DNA from: Devosia sp. LC5
Lineage (GTDB): Bacteria; Pseudomonadota; Alphaproteobacteria; Rhizobiales; Devosiaceae
DNA: 64,000 nucleotides
NCBI RefSeq assembly: GCF_000735585.1
Contig: NZ_JNNO01000001.1
Span: forward strand, 62,001 to 126,000
Direction of reading: 5' to 3'
A program made the translations under genes and the position numbers. The notes under the pieces are model-generated. The model was not told the DNA's origin. It saw only the letters and a program-made list of their open reading frames with translations, and did no database searches. Numbering within the stretch: position 1 is the first letter of the stretch; every line of letters starts with the position of its first letter. Positions 7,998 to 17,060 of this stretch are shown piece after piece.

Positions 7998-8834
7998 TTA
8001 TCCTGCAACAAGGGCCGCAAGGCCCTCGGGATCGTCCGTGGTGATCTGATCCACCTTCAGCGCGAGCAGCCGCTCGACCGCAACGCGGGAATCCGCATTT
8101 GCTGCCTTGATCGTATAGGCGTCGATACGGCGGCCACGCGCATGGAAGGCCGCGACAATGTCGAAGCCCAGATGGTCCGCTTCAAGCACGAGGGGGTAGG
8201 CGAGATAGATCATCTCGGCATTTGGCGAAGCGGCGATCGCATCCGCCACAAAGCCCACGAAATCGCGCGAAACGGCGAGGCGTTCCAGCGCGCCGTCATG
8301 GCAGGGATCATAGCCGATCCGCAGCCCATCCACCCCATCGCTCAGCAACTGCACCGAGGCAGCATCGCCGGATGACAGGATCATGTGCCGGGCGACGGGG
8401 GCGATGCTATCCTTGAAGGTCGTGATGGCGCGTTCGTCCAGCGCCAGCGCATCTTCCTTATAGTCCAGCTGCAGCAACGCATCGGAATGGGCGCCACTCT
8501 CGGCCAGCAGCGCCGCCAGATCTTCCAGCAACATCACGGGCTGATCGAGTGGCTGGCCGTCTTCGTCGCGCAGGAAGAGTGACCGCAGCTGCGCGGCGCT
8601 CAGTTCGGCCACCTTGCCAGTGCCGGTGGTTTCCCGCTCGACGCTCAGATCATGCAGCACGGCATAGCCGCGGTCGGCATGGATAACGAGATCGACCTCG
8701 ACACTGGCGCCCAGCCGCATGCCTTCGAGAATGCGCTCACCGGTGAAGGCCGGATCGCCGGCCCGGCGGCGGCCGCGATGCCACTTGAGCCAGGTCTTGT
8801 GGCCGTTGCGAACGATAGTGATTGGGTCGGTCAT
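7998..8834 (-). CDS. glycerophosphodiester phosphodiesterase family protein
   Basis: 278 residues with the GDPD catalytic signature: His19-Arg20 in WHRG, Glu46 and Asp48 in VEVD, and His61 in VLHD. The C-terminal TTDDPEGL turn ends the TIM barrel. There is no signal peptide, so it acts in the cytoplasm on an imported substrate. GDPDs split glycerophosphodiesters into an alcohol and sn-glycerol-3-phosphate. ATG 8834 starts just past the ATPase stop; ATG 8864 is also in frame but would overlap that gene. Its place downstream of the importer copies the ugp-ugpQ logic of Escherichia coli with a different transporter family. Confidence 0.88.
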   Translation of the reverse strand: MTDPITIVRNGHKTWLKWHRGRRRAGDPAFTGERILEGMRLGASVEVDLVIHADRGYAVLHDLSVERETTGTGKVAELSAAQLRSLFLRDEDGQPLDQPVMLLEDLAALLAESGAHSDALLQLDYKEDALALDERAITTFKDSIAPVARHMILSSGDAASVQLLSDGVDGLRIGYDPCHDGALERLAVSRDFVGFVADAIAASPNAEMIYLAYPLVLEADHLGFDIVAAFHARGRRIDAYTIKAANADSRVAVERLLALKVDQITTDDPEGLAALVAG

Positions 8835-8835
8835 A

Positions 8836-9873
8836 TCAGCTTTTGTGGATGAGGGCATGGTCACGGTAAGCGGCGATGGCGCGGGGTGTCAGCGCGACCG
8901 ATTGGCCGGTCTTGAACATGTCGGGATGAGCCACGGAAGCCTTGAGGCGCGTCGCATCCGGCAGTTCCAGATCGACCAGCCCATGGGTGCCATAATCTGT
9001 CACCCGATGCACCTTGGCCTGGCCGTTCTCGCTGACGGCCGCTAGGTCCAACGCTTCGGGACGAATCGCCAGGATCGCCGGGCCATCGGCCACCGGGAGC
9101 GGGAAACTGAAGCCGGCGCGATTGAACACGCCATTAGCAACGGTCCCTTCCAACAGGTTCATCGTGCCGATAAAGCCCGCCACAAACGGCGTCCGCGGTT
9201 CGCGATAGACCACGTCCGGTCGATCGGCCTGCTCGATCTTGCCGTCACGCATCACCACGACACGGTCGGCCATGGAGAGCGCTTCGTCCTGCCCATGCGT
9301 CACGAACAGCGTCGTGATCTTGAGGCGCTGCTGGATATCGCGCACTTCCTCGCGCAGCCGCTCGCGCAGATGCTGGTCAAGGCTGGCAAAGGGTTCATCG
9401 AGTAGCAGAATTTTGGGCTCAAGCACCAGTGAACGGGCCAGCGCCACGCGCTGCTGCTGGCCGCCGGAAAGCTGGGTTACATGGCGCGTACCGTAACCGC
9501 CAAGCCCGACCAGCTCCAACACGCCTTCCACCCGGCGCTTGATCTCATCGGCCGGCAGACGGCGTAGCTTGAGGCCGAAAGCGAGATTCTTGAACACATT
9601 CATATGGGTCCACAGCGCATGGCTCTGGAACACCATGCCGGTTGGGCGCTTTTCGGCGGGCAGGTGGGTAATGTCCTCGCCATCGATAGTGATCAGCCCG
9701 CTGCTGGGTTCCTCGAAGCCGCCCACCATGCGGAGCAGGGTCGATTTGCCCGAGCCGGACGGGCCGAGCAGGCAGACCAGTTCACCATCCGCTACCTCGA
9801 GCGAGAAGTTGTCGACCGCCACAGTGCCGCCGGGGAAGACTTTGGAAACATTGGAGATATTAAGAACGGACAT
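8836..9873 (-). CDS. ABC importer ATPase (FbpC/PotA-like, with TOBE domain)
   Basis: 345 residues. Walker A GPSGSGKST is at 37-45, the Q-loop is in MVFQSHALW, the signature LSGGQQQR lies near 134-141, Walker B is ILLLDEPFASLD, and the switch His is in FVTHGQDE. The C-terminal third is a TOBE-type domain (AILAIRPEALDL), as in iron, spermidine and phosphonate importers. The long upstream extension of the frame overlaps the permease gene and is a shadow; the true ATG is at 9873. It powers the two permeases immediately upstream. Confidence 0.93.
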   Translation of the reverse strand: MSVLNISNVSKVFPGGTVAVDNFSLEVADGELVCLLGPSGSGKSTLLRMVGGFEEPSSGLITIDGEDITHLPAEKRPTGMVFQSHALWTHMNVFKNLAFGLKLRRLPADEIKRRVEGVLELVGLGGYGTRHVTQLSGGQQQRVALARSLVLEPKILLLDEPFASLDQHLRERLREEVRDIQQRLKITTLFVTHGQDEALSMADRVVVMRDGKIEQADRPDVVYREPRTPFVAGFIGTMNLLEGTVANGVFNRAGFSFPLPVADGPAILAIRPEALDLAAVSENGQAKVHRVTDYGTHGLVDLELPDATRLKASVAHPDMFKTGQSVALTPRAIAAYRDHALIHKS

Positions 9874-9881
9874 GATCGATC

Positions 9882-10706
9882 CTAGCCGCCGAAGCCGCGG
9901 GCGAAGGCGCCGCCGCCGATGACCCGGCGGGCAAACATGAGGGCAATGAACGAGGGCACCCACAGAATAAGCGAGAGCACCGCGCCATACTGCACCACCA
10001 TCTGGTTGTTGATGAACGAGATCATCAGCACCGGCATGGTGCGGATGCCGGGCGCCCCGATGAGCCAGGCGCCCTCGGTCTCGTAGAAGGTGCCGACAAA
10101 GCTCAGCAGCACGGCCGCGGCAATGGTCGGCCCAGCCTGGGGCAGGGTTATCGACCAGAATACCCTCAGCGGGCTGGCGCCCACATCGCGCGCGGCCTCC
10201 TCCATGCGCCGGTCGACGCCCTGGAAGGCCGCCACCGGGATCCAGATCATGAACAGCAGCGTACCCACCAATTGGATCAGCACTACGCCCCAGAAGGTGC
10301 CGATGAGGTTGAGCTGCAGGAAGATCGCCGCGATGGCGATCAGCAGGCCGAATTTGGGAAAGGCATGCCCGGCCAGGAATGAGAAGAACAGGATGCTCCG
10401 CCCCGGAAAGCTCAGTCGCGCAAAGGCATAGGCCGCCGGCAGGCAGATCGCGGCCGACAGCAGCGTCACCACCGTGGACAGTTGCAGGCTCAGCGTCAGC
10501 GCTGACCACACGTCGGACCGGTTGAGCGTCGCCCCCCAGAAGCGCAGGCCGAATTGCTGCGGGATCACATTGGGATAGCGCCACACTTCGGTGAATGCCC
10601 AGGTGGCGACCACCAGGAGCGGCAGGATGATGGCGGCCGACAACAGGATGGCAAAGGCAATGCCCAGCCAGTCGATGCGCAGACGCGGTTGGGCAAGTGT
10701 CGTCAT
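9882..10706 (-). CDS. ABC importer permease 2
   Basis: 274 residues, with about six membrane helices starting at DWLGIAFAILLSAAIILPLLVV. The EAA loop sits in the second half (RRMEEAARDVGASPLRVFWSITLPQAGP). The architecture is that of the second permease of FbpB/ThiP/PhnV-type importers. It lies 8 bases before the ATPase gene and 1 base after permease 1, so all are cotranscribed. Confidence 0.92.
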   Translation of the reverse strand: MTTLAQPRLRIDWLGIAFAILLSAAIILPLLVVATWAFTEVWRYPNVIPQQFGLRFWGATLNRSDVWSALTLSLQLSTVVTLLSAAICLPAAYAFARLSFPGRSILFFSFLAGHAFPKFGLLIAIAAIFLQLNLIGTFWGVVLIQLVGTLLFMIWIPVAAFQGVDRRMEEAARDVGASPLRVFWSITLPQAGPTIAAAVLLSFVGTFYETEGAWLIGAPGIRTMPVLMISFINNQMVVQYGAVLSLILWVPSFIALMFARRVIGGGAFARGFGG

Positions 10707-10707
10707 G

Positions 10708-11592
10708 TCACTTCCCCTGGTTGTGCGCGACCGAGCGCACGTAGAATAGTCCGAACACGATGCAGAATCCGAATGTGATCACCGCTTGGGTGATGGCATT
10801 GAGCGGGTCGTTCACCTCGCGGAAGGTGCGTTGCATGAACGGTCCCATCATTTCCGGCGATGCCGGCCCCAACAGGTAAGGCAGGGTGAAGGCCGAGAAA
10901 ATGCCCAGAACGGCAAAGGACAGTGCCACCAGCACCGAATTGGAGATGCGGGGCAGGATGATATGCCAGAGTACTTGCAGCTTGTTGGCGCCCACGTCGC
11001 GCGCCGCCTCGATCGCCTGATTGGCAACATTGCCCAAGCCCGACAGCAGGATCAGCACCGTCAGCGGAATATTGTCCCACACCAGCCCGATCACCGGGCC
11101 CCATGGCGTAAGATAAGGCGTGCGGATCTTGGGCAGGCCCACCGAATTGAGCAGGATGTCCACCATGCCATTGGGTCCCAGCACGCGGATAAACGCGTAG
11201 CTCAGGATGATCGAGGGCACGAACATCGGAAAGATTGCCATGGCCTGCACGTAATCGGGCAGGCGTCCCTTGCTGAATCGGAGATAGAGCGAGATGGGCA
11301 GGCAGATGAGCAGCAACAGGGCGGCGCAGGTGATCGTCGTCCACAGTGTCACGCTCAGATTATCGAGGCTGTAGCGGTCAGAAAAGAAGAAGACGTAGCT
11401 GGAAAGGTTGAAGCCCACCGTCCCGTTGGCGTCCGGGCGCCACACGGTGCGCAGGATAGCGCTGATGATGGGCCAGATGACGAGCCAGGCGACAAGAAAG
11501 ACCGGAACAGCCACGAGCAGGAGGCCAATCGGCCTCCTGCGTGCAGTGGTATCGATCAGCGGACGTGGGGCCGCATCGGTTGCGTCAATCAC
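10708..11592 (-). CDS. ABC importer permease 1
   Basis: 294 residues. A polar N-terminus (about 25 residues) precedes a membrane helix (GLLLVAVPVFLVAWLVIWPI), a periplasmic loop and five further helices. The EAA motif is QAIEAARDVGANKLQVLWHIILPRISN. It pairs with the next permease to form the channel. The ATG overlaps the stop of the binding-protein gene by 4 bases, which indicates translational coupling. Confidence 0.92.
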   Translation of the reverse strand: MIDATDAAPRPLIDTTARRRPIGLLLVAVPVFLVAWLVIWPIISAILRTVWRPDANGTVGFNLSSYVFFFSDRYSLDNLSVTLWTTITCAALLLLICLPISLYLRFSKGRLPDYVQAMAIFPMFVPSIILSYAFIRVLGPNGMVDILLNSVGLPKIRTPYLTPWGPVIGLVWDNIPLTVLILLSGLGNVANQAIEAARDVGANKLQVLWHIILPRISNSVLVALSFAVLGIFSAFTLPYLLGPASPEMMGPFMQRTFREVNDPLNAITQAVITFGFCIVFGLFYVRSVAHNQGK

Positions 11593-12737
11593 GAGGCGCG
11601 ATCGACGTTCGGAGCCACGTTGCGGTACCAGCCATCATTGATGGCGGCGTCCCACGCCCCACCCGGGAAGGTCGGGATGGTGAGCGGAACGATATCGGCA
11701 AAGCGCTCGCGCAGTTCCGCCGACACATAATCCCAGGACACGCCGGGGAAGCCGCCGAGCTCGGTCAGGATGGCGCCCTGTATTTCCTCGCTGAGGATGA
11801 AATCGGCCAGCTTGAGGGCGGCATCGCGGTTGGTGCCGTTCTCGATCACGATGGAGCGGGTGAAGCCGCCGGCCAGCGCCAGGTCGGTGAGCTGCACGAG
11901 GCCGGTTTCAGCCGGCAGCACGCCCTGGTCGATGGCCTGCAGCACCTGATCGGACCACACCGGAGCCATGGTCACCACGCCCTGTGCCAGGAGCTGGATG
12001 GACTGGGTATTGCCCGAGGAGTAGGCGCCGCCATCATAGAGCGACGGAGCGATGTCCGAGAGCAGTGCCCAGGCCTTGGTCAGGGCCTCGTTGCCGAACT
12101 CTTCGGTATAGTTGTCGACCGTGAACGCCGCCGGGTCGAGCCCATTGGCCTGGTGGATGGCGCGGCGCACGAAATTGCCACCCGAACCGCCCTTGTCGGG
12201 ACGGTTATAGACGAACTGGCCGGGATTGGCCTTGATCCATGCGACGAGATCGTCCCAGGTCTTGGGCGCATCGGCCGCCGCCAGCTTGGCGCTATCATAG
12301 GCCAGCAGCACCTGCGAGCCGCGGTAGGGCAGGCTGTAATCGCTCTGGATGGCCAGCGGATTGACCTTTGAATAGTTCGAGAGCCCGGCTTCCTTGATAT
12401 TGGTGTAGACGCCGGCCTCGATGGCACCCGACGGCAGCAGCGCATCGCCGGATTCGAAGAAATCGGCCTGCGGATCAGTATTGGTCTGCTTGGCCGCTAT
12501 GGCGCGTTCGCCGATGGCAATGACGCCGGCGCCGTCACCGGCATCGACGAGATTGAGGGTGATCCCAGGATTGGCTGCCTCGAAGGCGGGCTTCACCGTA
12601 TTGGTCCAGAAATCGAGAATATTGCTGTCCGAGCTGGTGTACCAGTCGATCGTGCCCTCGGCACCGAACGACATACGGGGCAGCATAAGGGCGCCGGCAG
12701 CAGTACCGGCAGCGAGCATGAAATCACGCCGTTTCAT
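11589..12737 (-). CDS. ABC importer substrate-binding protein (extracellular family 1)
   Basis: 382 residues. The N-terminus MKRRDFMLAAG with a following hydrophobic stretch and a cleavage region near SFGAEG looks like a twin-arginine-type export signal. The mature part (IDWYTSSDSNILDFWTNTV and on) is of the FbpA/PotD-like two-lobe fold. The frame extends upstream to 12806, but GGGAG lies about 7 bases before the ATG at 12737. The ligand cannot be read from the sequence; the downstream phosphodiesterase and phosphatase suggest a glycerophosphodiester or a related phosphate ester. Confidence 0.9.
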   Translation of the reverse strand: MKRRDFMLAAGTAAGALMLPRMSFGAEGTIDWYTSSDSNILDFWTNTVKPAFEAANPGITLNLVDAGDGAGVIAIGERAIAAKQTNTDPQADFFESGDALLPSGAIEAGVYTNIKEAGLSNYSKVNPLAIQSDYSLPYRGSQVLLAYDSAKLAAADAPKTWDDLVAWIKANPGQFVYNRPDKGGSGGNFVRRAIHQANGLDPAAFTVDNYTEEFGNEALTKAWALLSDIAPSLYDGGAYSSGNTQSIQLLAQGVVTMAPVWSDQVLQAIDQGVLPAETGLVQLTDLALAGGFTRSIVIENGTNRDAALKLADFILSEEIQGAILTELGGFPGVSWDYVSAELRERFADIVPLTIPTFPGGAWDAAINDGWYRNVAPNVDRAS

Positions 12738-13293
12738 TTGTTGTCTCCCAAAGTCCGTTTTCGAACGGATGTTCCACTCGGCGGTTGTTCCGCCCGCAGA
12801 TTTCATCGGTCTTGTGCCAATGCTGGAAGCAAGACTAACTATTCATTGCGAGCGTGTGCAAGTGGAAACCCGCTACCGGACACAGCGTCTCGGCGGTCGC
12901 GTTGTAATCATAAGTTTGCGACGGTCTTGTAACAGCCTTCTGCTAGGCGCCTTGCAATTCCGCCGCGGCGTGACGCGAGCCTTTGCACACGTGCGCGACT
13001 TTGCGGCAAAACGGGCGATGTTGAGACGCTTTATGCCTTGCATTCTTCGAACGCCTCATCCGTATCGCAGTCACAATGAAATGAATGTTCCGCTCTGTGA
13101 ATAACTTCTGCGGCTCATGCCTCCTTGCTGCTTGCCGTAATAGGTGTGCCGGCCCATCCGGTCCCCATCACGCCAAATTTCGTCGCTCGGTCTCCTCACG
13201 GGCAGCCTTGCCGGATAGCTAAAAACGCGATGAAATGTGTAATTCGATGGTGACCCAACACCGTTAGAACACAGGTTCAACCGGGCAAAGGTC
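12738..13293. other. 556-base intergenic region between the importer operon and the PilZ gene
   Basis: The two flanking genes diverge here, so promoters for both should lie within. Apart from the weak Pho-box-like element and a short GAAC-N4-GTTC pair near 13266-13277, I see no convincing ORF, tRNA, hairpin or repeat. Confidence 0.6.
12918..12935 (-). promoter_or_regulatory. weak candidate Pho box upstream of the importer operon
   Basis: On the minus strand, CTGTTAC, 4 bases and CCGTCGC resemble the PhoB direct repeat CTGTCAT-N4-CTGTCAT at 10 of 14 positions by my count. It lies about 180 bases before the binding-protein start. The match is modest and could be chance; the phosphodiester-related genes downstream make it worth testing. 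Confidence 0.25.
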
Positions 13294-13584
13294 ATGACAC
13301 CCACTTCCAAGATCGAGCGTCGCAAGGTGCCGCGGCAAGCCGCCAAGGTGGAGACCACATTGGTGCACGAGGACGGCATTGTCCGCAAAACCGGCACTAT
13401 CAGGAATATCTCGCCGGAGGGGGCCAAGCTGTCTTTCGCCTCGACCGAAGATATCCCGGATGCCGCCTATATCCTGATCCCCGATCGCCACCAGATCGAA
13501 CCTTATCGCGTGGTCTGGCGCAGCGAAGACGAAGTGGGACTGGCCTTTACCGCCGTCGAGCCCGCCAAACCAAGCAAGCCCTGA
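13294..13584 (+). CDS. PilZ-domain protein (cyclic di-GMP receptor candidate)
   Basis: 96 residues made up of a single PilZ domain. Both ligand motifs are present: RxxxR at residues 10-14 (RKVPR) and NxSxxG at 38-43 (NISPEG). A protein with both motifs intact is expected to bind cyclic di-GMP, so it is likely a small effector acting by contact with a partner, possibly in motility or exopolysaccharide control. The partner is not identifiable here. It lies 180 bases upstream of rpsB and is probably transcribed separately. Confidence 0.85.
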   Translation: MTPTSKIERRKVPRQAAKVETTLVHEDGIVRKTGTIRNISPEGAKLSFASTEDIPDAAYILIPDRHQIEPYRVVWRSEDEVGLAFTAVEPAKPSKP

Positions 13585-13763
13585 TCGCGGTAACGCTTGC
13601 CTTCTTGGGCCGCTTCACCTATATCGCCCCTGCGTTTGACTGCGTGTCAGCGCGATTTCACACACGAGACAGGCTTTTCGGGAAACCGAAGAACCATCCG
13701 GTGGCGGGAGACCGTCGCAAATGTTTCGTGGAGGCATCAACCGGTAAACAAGGAGCAGCCATC

Positions 13764-14534
13764 ATGGCACTGCCCGATTTTTCTATGCGTCAACTGCTCG
13801 AAGCAGGCGTTCACTTCGGTCACCAGAAGCATCGCTGGAACCCGAAAATGGAGCGTTATATTTTCGGCGTTCGCAACGACATCCACATTCTCGACCTGAG
13901 CCAGACTGTGCCGGCCCTGAGCCGCGCACTGCAGCTGATCAGCGACACCGTCGCTGACGGTGGCCGCGTGCTGTTCGTTGGCACCAAGCGTCAGGCCGCC
14001 CCCCTGGTGGCCGATGCCGCCAAGCAGTCGGCTCAGTACTATGTCAACTCGCGCTGGCTCGGCGGCACGCTGACCAACTGGCAGACCATTTCGAACTCGA
14101 TCTCGCGCCTGCGCGAACTCGAGTCGCTGAGCGAAGATGAACTCGCGCTCCGCACCAAGAAGGAACGCCTGATGATGAGCCGCGAGCAGGAACGCCTTGA
14201 GCGTGACCTGGGCGGTATCAAGGACATGGGCAACCTGCCGTCCTTGCTGTTCGTCATCGACACCAACAAGGAAGCCAACGCGATTAAGGAAGCCCGTCGT
14301 CTGGGTATCCCGGTCGTGGCTATCGTGGACACCAATTGCGATCCCGACACTGTCGATTACCCGATCCCGGGCAATGATGACGCGTCGCGCGCTCTCGAGC
14401 TCTATGTGTCGCTGGTCTCCAAGGCTGCGATTGACGGCATCGGCCGTTCGTCCTCGGCTCTCGGCGCGGATCTGGGTGCTTCCGAGCGCGCTCCGGCCGA
14501 AGACCTGCCGACCGACGAAGCAAGTGTCAACTAA
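13764..14534 (+). CDS. rpsB: 30S ribosomal protein S2
   Basis: 256 residues. The start [22 protein letters not shown] is unmistakable for S2, as are [22 protein letters not shown] and the Asp-rich [21 protein letters not shown] block. S2 joins late in 30S assembly and is needed to dock S1. AAGGAG is at 13750-13755, just before ATG 13764; the upstream frame to 13605 is spurious. First gene of the rpsB-tsf unit; it has a 179-base leader that could carry S2 feedback control. Confidence 0.98.
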   Translation: MALPDFSMRQLLEAGVHFGHQKHRWNPKMERYIFGVRNDIHILDLSQTVPALSRALQLISDTVADGGRVLFVGTKRQAAPLVADAAKQSAQYYVNSRWLGGTLTNWQTISNSISRLRELESLSEDELALRTKKERLMMSREQERLERDLGGIKDMGNLPSLLFVIDTNKEANAIKEARRLGIPVVAIVDTNCDPDTVDYPIPGNDDASRALELYVSLVSKAAIDGIGRSSSALGADLGASERAPAEDLPTDEASVN

Positions 14535-14570
14535 GTCGGCTAAATCCGATTTCGTTTTGATCTGAAATAT

Positions 14571-14590
14571 GCGGCCCCGCGAGGGGCCGC
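14571..14590 (+). promoter_or_regulatory. GNRA-tetraloop hairpin in the rpsB-tsf gap
   Basis: GCGGCCCC and GGGGCCGC form a perfect 8-bp GC stem closed by a GCGA loop. There is no T-tract, and the tsf ribosome site starts 4 bases later. It is more likely a partial attenuator, processing site or mRNA stabiliser than a full terminator. Confidence 0.55.
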
Positions 14591-14604
14591 CAAGAGGTGT
14601 ACCC

Positions 14605-15531
14605 ATGGAAATCACAGCAGCACTGGTTAAGCAGCTCCGTGACGCGACCGGCGTCGGCATGATGGACTGCAAGAAGGCCCTGGCCGAGACCAATGGCGAC
14701 ATGGAAGCAGCAGTCGATTGGCTGCGCACGCGCGGCCTGGCCAAGGCTGCCAAGAAGGCTGACCGCGTTGCCGCCGAAGGCCTGGTTGGCGTTGCCACCA
14801 ACGGCACCACCGCGGCTGCCGTCGAAGTCAATTCCGAGACCGACTTCGTGGCGCTCAACCAGCAGTTCCAGTCGATCGTGAGCAATGTTGCCAAGCTGGC
14901 ACTCGACGCCGATGGCGACGTGGTCAAGCTCGGCGAAATGCCGTTCCCCGGTTCGGGCCACTCGGTTTCGGCCGAACTGACCGAAGCCATCGCCAAGATC
15001 GGCGAGAACATGAACCTGCGCCGCACGCAGACCGTTTCGGTCACCGATGGCGTGGTGGAAAGCTATGTGCATAACGCGGTCAAGCCGGGCCTCGGCAAGA
15101 TCGCCATCCTGGTGGCTCTCGAGTCGACTGGTGACAAGGCTGCCCTGTCGAGCCTCGGCAAGCAGCTCGCCATGCACATTGCCGCTGCCCAGCCGCAGGC
15201 GATTGCCCCCGAAGAACTGGACCAGGACGTGGTCGCTCGCGAGCGCGCCATCATTCTTGAGCAGGTCAAGGAATCGGGCAAGTCCGCCGAGATCGCCGAA
15301 AAGATGGTCGAAGGCCGCATGCGCAAGTATTTCGAGGAAGTCACTCTGCTCTCGCAGGTGTTCGTCGTCGATGGCGAGACCAAGGTCGCGGACGTGCTCA
15401 AGAATGCCGAGAAAGAAGTCGGCGCTCCGATCAAGCTGACCAAGTTCGTGCGTTTCGCACTGGGCGAGGGCATCGAGAAGGTCGAGACCGACTTTGCTGC
15501 CGAAGTCGCCGCCACTGCCGGCGTCAAGTAA
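14605..15531 (+). CDS. tsf: translation elongation factor Ts
   Basis: 308 residues. The N-terminal UBA-like domain ([22 protein letters not shown]) and the nucleotide-exchange motif SETDFVALN are typical. The C-terminal part includes [15 protein letters not shown]-Ts recycles EF-Tu by releasing GDP. AAGAGGTG precedes the ATG at 14605; the longer frame from 14569 would read through the hairpin and is rejected. Downstream of rpsB as in most bacteria. Confidence 0.98.
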   Translation: MEITAALVKQLRDATGVGMMDCKKALAETNGDMEAAVDWLRTRGLAKAAKKADRVAAEGLVGVATNGTTAAAVEVNSETDFVALNQQFQSIVSNVAKLALDADGDVVKLGEMPFPGSGHSVSAELTEAIAKIGENMNLRRTQTVSVTDGVVESYVHNAVKPGLGKIAILVALESTGDKAALSSLGKQLAMHIAAAQPQAIAPEELDQDVVARERAIILEQVKESGKSAEIAEKMVEGRMRKYFEEVTLLSQVFVVDGETKVADVLKNAEKEVGAPIKLTKFVRFALGEGIEKVETDFAAEVAATAGVK

Positions 15532-15538
15532 GCCAATT

Positions 15539-15564
15539 GCGGATGGGCCCTCGGGCCCGTCCGC
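15539..15564 (+). terminator. hairpin after tsf
   Basis: GCGGATGGGCCC and GGGCCCGTCCGC pair over 12 bp (one G-U) around a TC turn, starting 7 bases after the tsf stop. There is no T-tract, so it may act as a 3' stabiliser or as a weak terminator. Confidence 0.5.
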
Positions 15565-15730
15565 TGCTCTCCGTCTGGCCATGATTTGGCCGGGGATTGA
15601 GCGCAGAAACCTCAACTAGCTACAATTTGCACAGGTTCGGTGCTTCCCCTTGGCAGCGCGATTGCCTAGTGTCGCGCGGGTGCCGCCGGATTCGGTGCCC
15701 CAAAACAATTTTTCTTGAAGGGGTTCGCCG

Positions 15731-16450
15731 ATGGCGCCTGCCTATAAACGCATTCTGCTCAAGGTCTCGGGCGAAGCGCTGGCGGGGGACAATTCCTTCG
15801 GTATAGAACCACCCTTTTTGCAGGCCATCGCCAAGCAGATCGCCGATGTCGCCAATACGGGCGTCCAGATCGGTGTCGTGGTCGGCGGCGGCAATATTTT
15901 CCGCGGCATGGCCGGCGCTGCTGATGGCACCGATCGCGTTACAGCGGACCTGATGGGCATGCTGGGCACCATGATCAACGCGCTGGCGCTGTCTAACGCA
16001 ATCTCCCGTCAAGGTGTTAAATCCAAGGCGTTCAGCGCCGTGACCATGCCCAATGTGGCCGATACTTTTACCGCTCGCGCCGCCAAATTGGCGCTGGAAG
16101 ACGGTTTTGTGGTAGTGTTGGGTGGTGGCATCGGCAATCCGTTCTTTACGACCGATACGGCGTCCACGCTGCGCGCCATCGAGCTTGAATGCGATGTCGT
16201 GCTCAAGGGCACCAAGGTCGACGGGGTCTATTCAGCAGACCCGATGAAAAATCCCGATGCGCTTCGCTATGACACGGTCAGCTATGACGAAGTCATCGGG
16301 AAAAACCTCAAGGTCATGGATACTGCCGCATTCGCGCTTGCCCGCGACAATTCCATGCCGATAATCGTATACGCGCTCGACGATCCGGGTGGGCTGACCG
16401 GCGTGCTTGCCGGCAAGACCCGCAGCACCCTGGTCAGCGCGTCGAACTAG
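15731..16450 (+). CDS. pyrH: UMP kinase
   Basis: 239 residues. The amino-acid-kinase fold of bacterial UMP kinase is clear: LLKVSGEAL at 9-17, VVVGGGNIFRG, the GMLGTMINALAL helix, and LKGTKVDGVYSADP near the C-terminus. It phosphorylates UMP to UDP in the cytoplasm, feeding RNA, UDP-sugars and lipid A precursors. Starts a unit with frr, uppS, cdsA, rseP and the lipid A genes. Confidence 0.97.
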   Translation: MAPAYKRILLKVSGEALAGDNSFGIEPPFLQAIAKQIADVANTGVQIGVVVGGGNIFRGMAGAADGTDRVTADLMGMLGTMINALALSNAISRQGVKSKAFSAVTMPNVADTFTARAAKLALEDGFVVVLGGGIGNPFFTTDTASTLRAIELECDVVLKGTKVDGVYSADPMKNPDALRYDTVSYDEVIGKNLKVMDTAAFALARDNSMPIIVYALDDPGGLTGVLAGKTRSTLVSASN

Positions 16451-16468
16451 ACGAGAAGGACTTTAGCC

Positions 16469-17029
16469 ATGGCCGCCAGCTACGACCTGAGCGAACTCAA
16501 AAATCGCATGCAGAAATCCATCACTTCGCTGCGCGAGGAGTTGGCAGGACTGCGGACGGGCCGCGCCAGCGCGAGCCTGCTGGAACCCGTAACGGTGGAA
16601 GCCTATGGTTCGCGCATGCCGCTGAATCAGGTGGCTACTGTAACAGTGCCGGAGCCGCGCATGCTCAGCGTGCAGGTCTGGGATCGCTCAATGGCCAATG
16701 CCGTCGAAAAGGCGATCCGCGACAGTGGCCTGGGGCTCAACCCGATGGGGGAGGGGCAGATTATCCGCGTGCCGCTGCCCGAACTCAATGAAGAGCGCCG
16801 GCGCGACCTGACCAAGGTTGCCCACAATTATGCCGAGCAGGCCCGTGTGGCGGTGCGCCATATCCGCCGCGATGGTATGGATATTCTCAAAAAGGCCGAG
16901 AAAGACGGCGATATGAGCCAGGATGATGCCCGCGTACAGGCCGACCTGGTGCAGAAGGCGACCGATGCGGCCGTGGCCGAAATCGATAGTGTCGTCGCCG
17001 CCAAGGAACAGGAAATCATGCAGGTCTAA
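16469..17029 (+). CDS. frr: ribosome recycling factor
   Basis: 186 residues, the usual RRF size. It shows the L-shaped helix-bundle motifs [21 protein letters not shown] and the C-terminal [29 protein letters not shown]. With EF-G it splits post-termination ribosomes. AGAAGGA lies before ATG 16469. It follows pyrH by 18 bases. Confidence 0.97.
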   Translation: MAASYDLSELKNRMQKSITSLREELAGLRTGRASASLLEPVTVEAYGSRMPLNQVATVTVPEPRMLSVQVWDRSMANAVEKAIRDSGLGLNPMGEGQIIRVPLPELNEERRRDLTKVAHNYAEQARVAVRHIRRDGMDILKKAEKDGDMSQDDARVQADLVQKATDAAVAEIDSVVAAKEQEIMQV

Positions 17030-17060
17030 GCTGCCCACCCACTGCGCCAGGAGAGCGTGG

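Noticed and set aside
6845-8044. 399-codon open frame on the plus strand
   Set aside because: Antisense to the inositol-phosphatase-family gene and in another frame over the small hypothetical gene; no family features.
8836-10584. 582-codon reading of the ATPase gene with a long N-terminal extension
   Set aside because: The extra 237 codons run through the permease gene in a different frame and have no domain; the ATPase begins at 9873. It is not a permease-ATPase fusion.
12738-13293. Possible tRNA or small RNA gene in the large intergenic gap
   Set aside because: I looked for cloverleaf arms, a T-loop sequence and terminator hairpins on both strands and found none convincing.
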